Shown one piece after another: positions 6,101 to 9,771 of a DNA stretch of 9,771 bases. Position numbers and translations under genes: made by a program. Each line of letters opens with the position of its first letter. The first letter of the stretch is position 1. The stretch comes from Halalkaliarchaeum sp036625675 (GTDB lineage Archaea > Halobacteriota > Halobacteria > Halobacteriales > Haloferacaceae), in assembly GCA_036625675.1 (NCBI GenBank), contig JAZKTH010000097.1, forward strand, positions 1-9,771, given 5' to 3'. Below the pieces are notes generated by a model, which did no database searches, was not told where the DNA came from, and worked only from the letters and a program-made list of their open reading frames with translations.

Positions 6101-8830
6101 CTACTCTTCGATGTAGATCGCCGGCCGGCCGGGCTCGGCCTTCCGGGCGAGGTCGTCGTCGGCCTCGTCGGCCCGGAGCACGCGCACCGGGGCGTCGAAC
6201 TCCCGTTCGAGGAGCCACGCCGCCTCCTGGAGCGCCTCGTACTCCCGTTCCGGCGGCAGCGAGAGCGCGAGCGCCTCCCGCTCGGCGTCCAGCTCCTTGC
6301 CGTAGTTGGCGGCGTCGTCGCCGCGTTCCCGGATCTCCGGGTCGCTCATCAGCTCGGGAATCAGGTCGTCGGCGTCGCTCTCGACGGCGATCTCCAGCGC
6401 CCGGAACTTCCAGTCGGGGGTCACCGCGACGTCGATCCGCTCGGGCTCCTCGATCCCGGCGACGTCGACGATCTGGCGGACGTCCTCGCGGGTGTTCTCC
6501 ACCAGCTGGCGGCGCTCGTCGGCCTTCTCGACGTCGCCCCCGGGTTCGGGCCAGTCCGCGTCGACCAGCAGCCTCTCCCCGCCGAGTTCGTCGTACAGCT
6601 CCTCCGTGAGGTGGGGCGCGACGGGCGCGAGCAGCGTTATCGAGGCCAGCAGTCCGCGCTCCAGCGTCGGCGCGTGCGGTTCCGCCCCGCGCTCCTCGGC
6701 GTATTCGCGGTAGCTCCGCAGCGTCCGCACCAGTTCCTGGGCCTCGCGCAGGGCGGTGTTGAACGTCAGCGTCCCGTAGTCGTCGGTCGCGTTCGCGACG
6801 GTCGCGTCGATCTCGCCTTCGACGTACGCCGCGACCACGTCGCGCTCCCCGGCCGGACGTTCGGCGACGAACGACTCGACGTCCTCCTTGAGCCGGGCGA
6901 GGAACCGGTAGGTCGACCGCACGCCCTCCTCGCTCCAGTCGAAGTCGCGCTCGGGCTGGGCCGCCTGCATCATGAACAGCCGGGCGGTGTCGGCGCCGTA
7001 CTCCTCGACGATGCGCTGGGGGGAGACGACGTTCCCCTTCGACTTGGACATCTTGCTCCCCTCCAGCTGGACCATCCCCTGCGCGAGCAGGTTGGTGAAC
7101 GGCTCGCGGTGCTCGAGCCCCTCGTGGTCGGCCAGCACCTTGGTGAAGAACCGCGAATAGAGGAGGTGCATCACTGCGTGTTCGATCCCGCCGACGTACT
7201 GGTCGACCGGCATCCAGTCGTTGGCCCGCTCGCGGTCGAACGGCGCCGCCTCGAGGTCGGGGGAGACGTACCGCAGGAAGTACCACGAGGAGTCGACGAA
7301 CGTGTCCATCGTGTCCGTCTCCCGGACCGCCTCCCCGCCGCACTCGGGGCAGGTCGTCTCCTTCCACTCGTCGGCGGCGTCCAGCGGGTTGCCGGTGGTG
7401 TTGACGAACTCGGGCAGCTCGACCGGCAGCTCCTCCTCGGGCACCAGCACCGGGCCACACTCCTCGCAGTGGACGACCGGGATCGGCGTTCCCCAGTAGC
7501 GCTGGCGGGAGATGCCCCAGTCGCGCAGCCGGTACTGGGTCGTCGCCTCCGCGCCGGGCGTGTCGGCGGTGATCTCCTCGCGGGCCGTCTCGCTGTCGAG
7601 GCCGGTGTACTCCCCCGAGTTGACGAGGACCCCGTCCTCCGTGAACGCCGCGTCGCTCACGTCGGGCGCGTCGGGGACGGTTTCGCCGTCCCAGTCGTCG
7701 GGTTCGAGGGCGATCACCGGCTCGATCGGGAGCCCCATCTTCGAGGCGAAGACGTGGTCCCGGTCGTCGTGGCCGGGGACGCCCATCAGCGCGCCGGTGC
7801 CCACGTCCGACAGGACGAAGTCGGCGACGTACACCGGCAGCTCCTCCCCGGTGACGGGGTTGGTGGCGGTCAGGTCCGTCCGGACGCCGTTGGGCTCGTC
7901 GCCGTCGGGGTCGGCCTCGTGGTGGAGGAACTCGTGGACGTCCCCGTCGGCCTCGGCCAGCTCCTCGCTGATCGGGTGGTCGGGCGCGAGCGCGAAGAAC
8001 GTCGCGCCGAAGACGGTGTCCGCCCGGGTGGTGAACGCCTCGACGGTGCCGTACTCCCGGCCGCCGCCGCCGTCGCCATCGCCGCCGTCGTCGCCATCGC
8101 CGTCTCCCGACCCGGAGATCTCGAACGGCAGCCGGGTCCCTCCCTGGCGGCCGATCCAGTTGCGCTGCATCTCCCGGACCGAGTCGGGCCACCCCTCGAG
8201 CTCGTCGATGTAGTCGATCAGCTCGTCGGCGTACTCGGTGATCCGGAGGAACCACTGGGCCAGCTCGCGCTGCTCGACCGGGGTGTCGCACCGCCAGCAC
8301 AGCTCCTCGTCGCCCTCCACCTGCTCGTCGGCCAGCACCGTCTCGCAGGAGGGGCACCAGTTCACGTCGGCGTCGCGGCGCTCCACCAGCCCCTCCTCGT
8401 GGAACCGGCGGAACAGCCACTGGTTCCACCGGTAGTACTCGGGGGTACAGGTGGTGATCTCCCGGTCCCAGTCGTAGCCAAAGCCCATGGCGTTCATCTG
8501 CTCCCGCATCGTCTCGATGCAGTCGAACGTCCAGTCGCGGGGGTTGGTGTCCCGTTCCTTGGCGGCGTTTTCGGCCGGGAGGCCGAACGCGTCCCACCCC
8601 ATCGGGTGGAGCACGTCGTCGCCGCGCATCCGCCGGAACCTGGCGTACGCGTCCGTGATCGTGTAGTTCCGGACGTGTCCCATGTGGAGTTTCCCCGACG
8701 GGTACGGGTACATTCCCAGCACGTAGGTCGGGTCCGACGCGTCGTCGGGGAGCCGATACGCGTCGGCCTCGTCCCAGGTCTCCTGCCACCGTCGCTCGAC
8801 CGCCGTGTGGTCGTATCCCTGTTCGGACAT
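6101..8830 (-). CDS. leuS: Leucyl-tRNA synthetase, bacterial-type body with archaeal-type C-terminus
   Basis: This 909-residue class Ia enzyme charges tRNA-Leu with leucine in the cytoplasm. The HIGH motif is HMGH (49-52) within YPSGKLHMGHVRNY, and KMSKS is at 593-597. A zinc knuckle is formed by Cys159, 162, 178 and 181. A second Cys4 set (455, 458, 494 and 497) resembles the one in Thermus-type LeuRS. The CP1 editing domain shows the Thr-rich TTRADTVFGATFFAL (267-281) and VPGHDDRDHVFA (351-362), with Asp355 as the expected editing Asp. These features are those of bacterial LeuRS. The tail from about 785, with TPDWKFRALEIA (804-815), LMSDPEIRERG (827-837) and a PGRPAIYIEE end, looks archaeal instead. 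A Gly/Asp/Ser run at 239-257 is a lineage-specific insertion. The start at 8830 gives the normal N-terminus; there is no Shine-Dalgarno sequence. Confidence 0.97.
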   Translation of the reverse strand: MSEQGYDHTAVERRWQETWDEADAYRLPDDASDPTYVLGMYPYPSGKLHMGHVRNYTITDAYARFRRMRGDDVLHPMGWDAFGLPAENAAKERDTNPRDWTFDCIETMREQMNAMGFGYDWDREITTCTPEYYRWNQWLFRRFHEEGLVERRDADVNWCPSCETVLADEQVEGDEELCWRCDTPVEQRELAQWFLRITEYADELIDYIDELEGWPDSVREMQRNWIGRQGGTRLPFEISGSGDGDGDDGGDGDGGGGREYGTVEAFTTRADTVFGATFFALAPDHPISEELAEADGDVHEFLHHEADPDGDEPNGVRTDLTATNPVTGEELPVYVADFVLSDVGTGALMGVPGHDDRDHVFASKMGLPIEPVIALEPDDWDGETVPDAPDVSDAAFTEDGVLVNSGEYTGLDSETAREEITADTPGAEATTQYRLRDWGISRQRYWGTPIPVVHCEECGPVLVPEEELPVELPEFVNTTGNPLDAADEWKETTCPECGGEAVRETDTMDTFVDSSWYFLRYVSPDLEAAPFDRERANDWMPVDQYVGGIEHAVMHLLYSRFFTKVLADHEGLEHREPFTNLLAQGMVQLEGSKMSKSKGNVVSPQRIVEEYGADTARLFMMQAAQPERDFDWSEEGVRSTYRFLARLKEDVESFVAERPAGERDVVAAYVEGEIDATVANATDDYGTLTFNTALREAQELVRTLRSYREYAEERGAEPHAPTLERGLLASITLLAPVAPHLTEELYDELGGERLLVDADWPEPGGDVEKADERRQLVENTREDVRQIVDVAGIEEPERIDVAVTPDWKFRALEIAVESDADDLIPELMSDPEIRERGDDAANYGKELDAEREALALSLPPEREYEALQEAAWLLEREFDAPVRVLRADEADDDLARKAEPGRPAIYIEE
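8060..8116 (-). repeat. Gly/Asp low-complexity tract inside leuS
   Basis: This encodes residues 239-257 of LeuRS, composed only of Ser, Gly and Asp. At DNA level a 14-base unit, CGTCGCCATCGCCG on the plus strand, occurs at 8071-8084 and 8089-8102, an 18-base period. The spacing is a multiple of three, so slippage here keeps the frame. It falls at the base of the editing domain, where a disordered linker is tolerable. Confidence 0.75.
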
Positions 8831-8865
8831 GGTGATCGCTTGTATCCACGTCCTGCCGTCTGCGC

Positions 8866-8878
8866 CCTATACCTTTCC
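8866..8878 (-). promoter_or_regulatory. Candidate BRE/TATA of leuS
   Basis: On the minus strand GGAAAGGTATAGGG has a purine-rich BRE-like part followed by TATA. It is centred about 40 bases before the leuS ATG, so transcription would start roughly 10-15 bases upstream of the codon. It lies in the 176-base divergent gap shared with the SIMPL gene. Confidence 0.4.
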
Positions 8879-8974
8879 ATCCGACAGCCCGGAACCGCCG
8901 GTCCAGCGTCCCCTGCCCGCGCATCCCGCGATCGACTCGGCAGGTATCTCAAACGCCTCTTTGTGCCATCGCTA

Positions 8975-8983
8975 CGTTAAGTG
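8975..8983 (+). promoter_or_regulatory. TATA-like element of the SIMPL-domain gene
   Basis: CGTTAAGTG is centred about 28 bases before the ATG at 9007, fitting a leaderless transcript. No Shine-Dalgarno sequence precedes the ATG. The remainder of the gap, 8884-8970, shows no further structure I can name. Confidence 0.45.
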
Positions 8984-9006
8984 TATCTCCGCTCTCACGA
9001 ACGAGC

Positions 9007-9771
9007 ATGAGACGCAGAGAACTGCTCGCGGCAGGCGGTACCGTAGCGGCGATCGGACTGGCGGGTTGCGTCGGCGGCAGCGCCGACGACGGCGACGACG
9101 GCGGGACCGACGACGGCTCCGGCTCCGCGTCGGTCGAGCAGGTCACCGAGGGCGACGGCACCCGGCGGTCGGTCGTCGTCACCGGCACCGGCGAGGTCGA
9201 GGCCGAACCGGACCTGGCGCTGCTCCGGGTCGGCGTCGAGGCCCGGGCCGAGACGGCGGGCGAGGCCCGAAACCAGATCTCGGAGGGCGCGGAGGAGCTG
9301 ATCGCCGCCCTGACCGAGTACGGCATCGACGAGGACGACGTCACGACCCAGCGCTACTGGGTCCGCGACCGGATCGACCGGCGCGCGATGGAGGAGGACG
9401 GCGTCCGGCCCGACGACCCCGAGGCGAGGGAGGAGTACACCTACTACCAGGGCTCTCACACCTTCGAAGTGAAGGTTCGCGACGTGGAGGCGGTCGGCGA
9501 GGTGATCGACGTCGCGGTCGACGCCGGCGCCGACGAGGTCGGCCGGGTGACGTTCACGCTGTCGGAGGAGACGCGTGCCGACCTCCGGGAGGATGCGCTC
9601 CGGCAGGCGATCGAGAGCGCCCGGGAGGAGGCCGACCTCATCGCCGGCGAGGTGGGCGCGGAGATCGTCGAGGCCACCGTCGTCGACGCCTCCGACGGCC
9701 GGGTGTCGCCGGTCCACCGCGAGTTCTCGATGGCCGGGGCGGACGCCGCGGCGACGCCGACCGAGGCCGCG
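9007..9771 (+). CDS. Tat-exported SIMPL (DUF541) domain lipoprotein, cut by the right window edge
   Basis: 255 residues are visible with no stop. The N-terminus has a twin-arginine motif (RRRELL, 2-7), a short hydrophobic stretch and a lipobox LAGC with Cys21, so the protein is expected to leave folded through Tat and be lipid-anchored at the outer face of the membrane. An Asp/Gly/Ser linker (25-42) follows, usual for haloarchaeal lipoproteins. From about 54 the SIMPL domain starts with VVVTGTGEVEAEPDLALLRVGV and continues through the family pattern (GIDEDDVTTQ, then a HTFEVKVRDVEAVGEVIDVAVDAGA stretch split here as HTFEVKV and VGEVIDVAVDAGA, and an ALRQAIESAREEADLIA helix). A charged insert of about 25 residues lies between the two halves. 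The domain's molecular role is not established. It is divergent from leuS. Confidence 0.87.
   Translation, partial: MRRRELLAAGGTVAAIGLAGCVGGSADDGDDGGTDDGSGSASVEQVTEGDGTRRSVVVTGTGEVEAEPDLALLRVGVEARAETAGEARNQISEGAEELIAALTEYGIDEDDVTTQRYWVRDRIDRRAMEEDGVRPDDPEAREEYTYYQGSHTFEVKVRDVEAVGEVIDVAVDAGADEVGRVTFTLSEETRADLREDALRQAIESAREEADLIAGEVGAEIVEATVVDASDGRVSPVHREFSMAGADAAATPTEAA

Noticed and set aside
6611..8980. 789-codon plus-strand frame opposite leuS
   Set aside because: It is an antisense shadow of leuS with no family motif.

Overview
The window looks like chromosomal DNA of a haloarchaeon (class Halobacteria). It is very GC-rich, third codon positions are mostly G or C, and the predicted proteins are dense in Asp and Glu with few Lys. 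Several genes have a TATA-like element about 25-35 bases before the start codon and no Shine-Dalgarno sequence, which fits the leaderless transcripts usual in this group. One protein carries a twin-arginine lipoprotein signal. No mobile element, CRISPR array, rRNA or tRNA gene was found. Gene density is high, and no gene-free stretch exceeds 270 bases.

Layout, left to right. Bases 1-796 (minus) hold an SDR-like dehydrogenase, cut by the window edge only a few residues before its C-terminus. It is divergent, over 38 bases, from a fumarylacetoacetate hydrolase (FAH) family gene (835-1578, plus). Both proteins lack hallmark active-site residues of their superfamilies. Next, on the plus strand, are a membrane-anchored DUF4330-type protein made of five tandem repeats of about 101 residues (1657-3360), a cysteine-free PP-loop protein of the CysD / PAPS-reductase superfamily (3458-4429), and an alanine dehydrogenase / ornithine cyclodeaminase family gene (4493-5497). 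The last has a clear leaderless promoter preceded by a perfect 16-bp palindrome. A terminator-like region separates it from a convergent cold-shock protein gene (5637-5834, minus). A 266-base intergenic stretch follows, then leuS (6101-8830, minus), which encodes a LeuRS with a bacterial-type body and an archaeal-looking C-terminal domain. Divergent from leuS is a Tat-exported SIMPL/DUF541 lipoprotein gene (9007 to the right edge, plus).

The genes do not form one evident pathway: amino-acid metabolism, translation, RNA chaperone, envelope and enzyme-like genes sit side by side, most with their own start signals. I see no defence, conjugation or biosynthetic cluster. The points most worth following are the five-fold repeat architecture of the DUF4330-type protein, the cysteine-free CysD-like protein that is likely to be misnamed a reductase, the two enzyme homologues with altered active sites, the mosaic LeuRS, and the palindrome beside the alanine dehydrogenase promoter.
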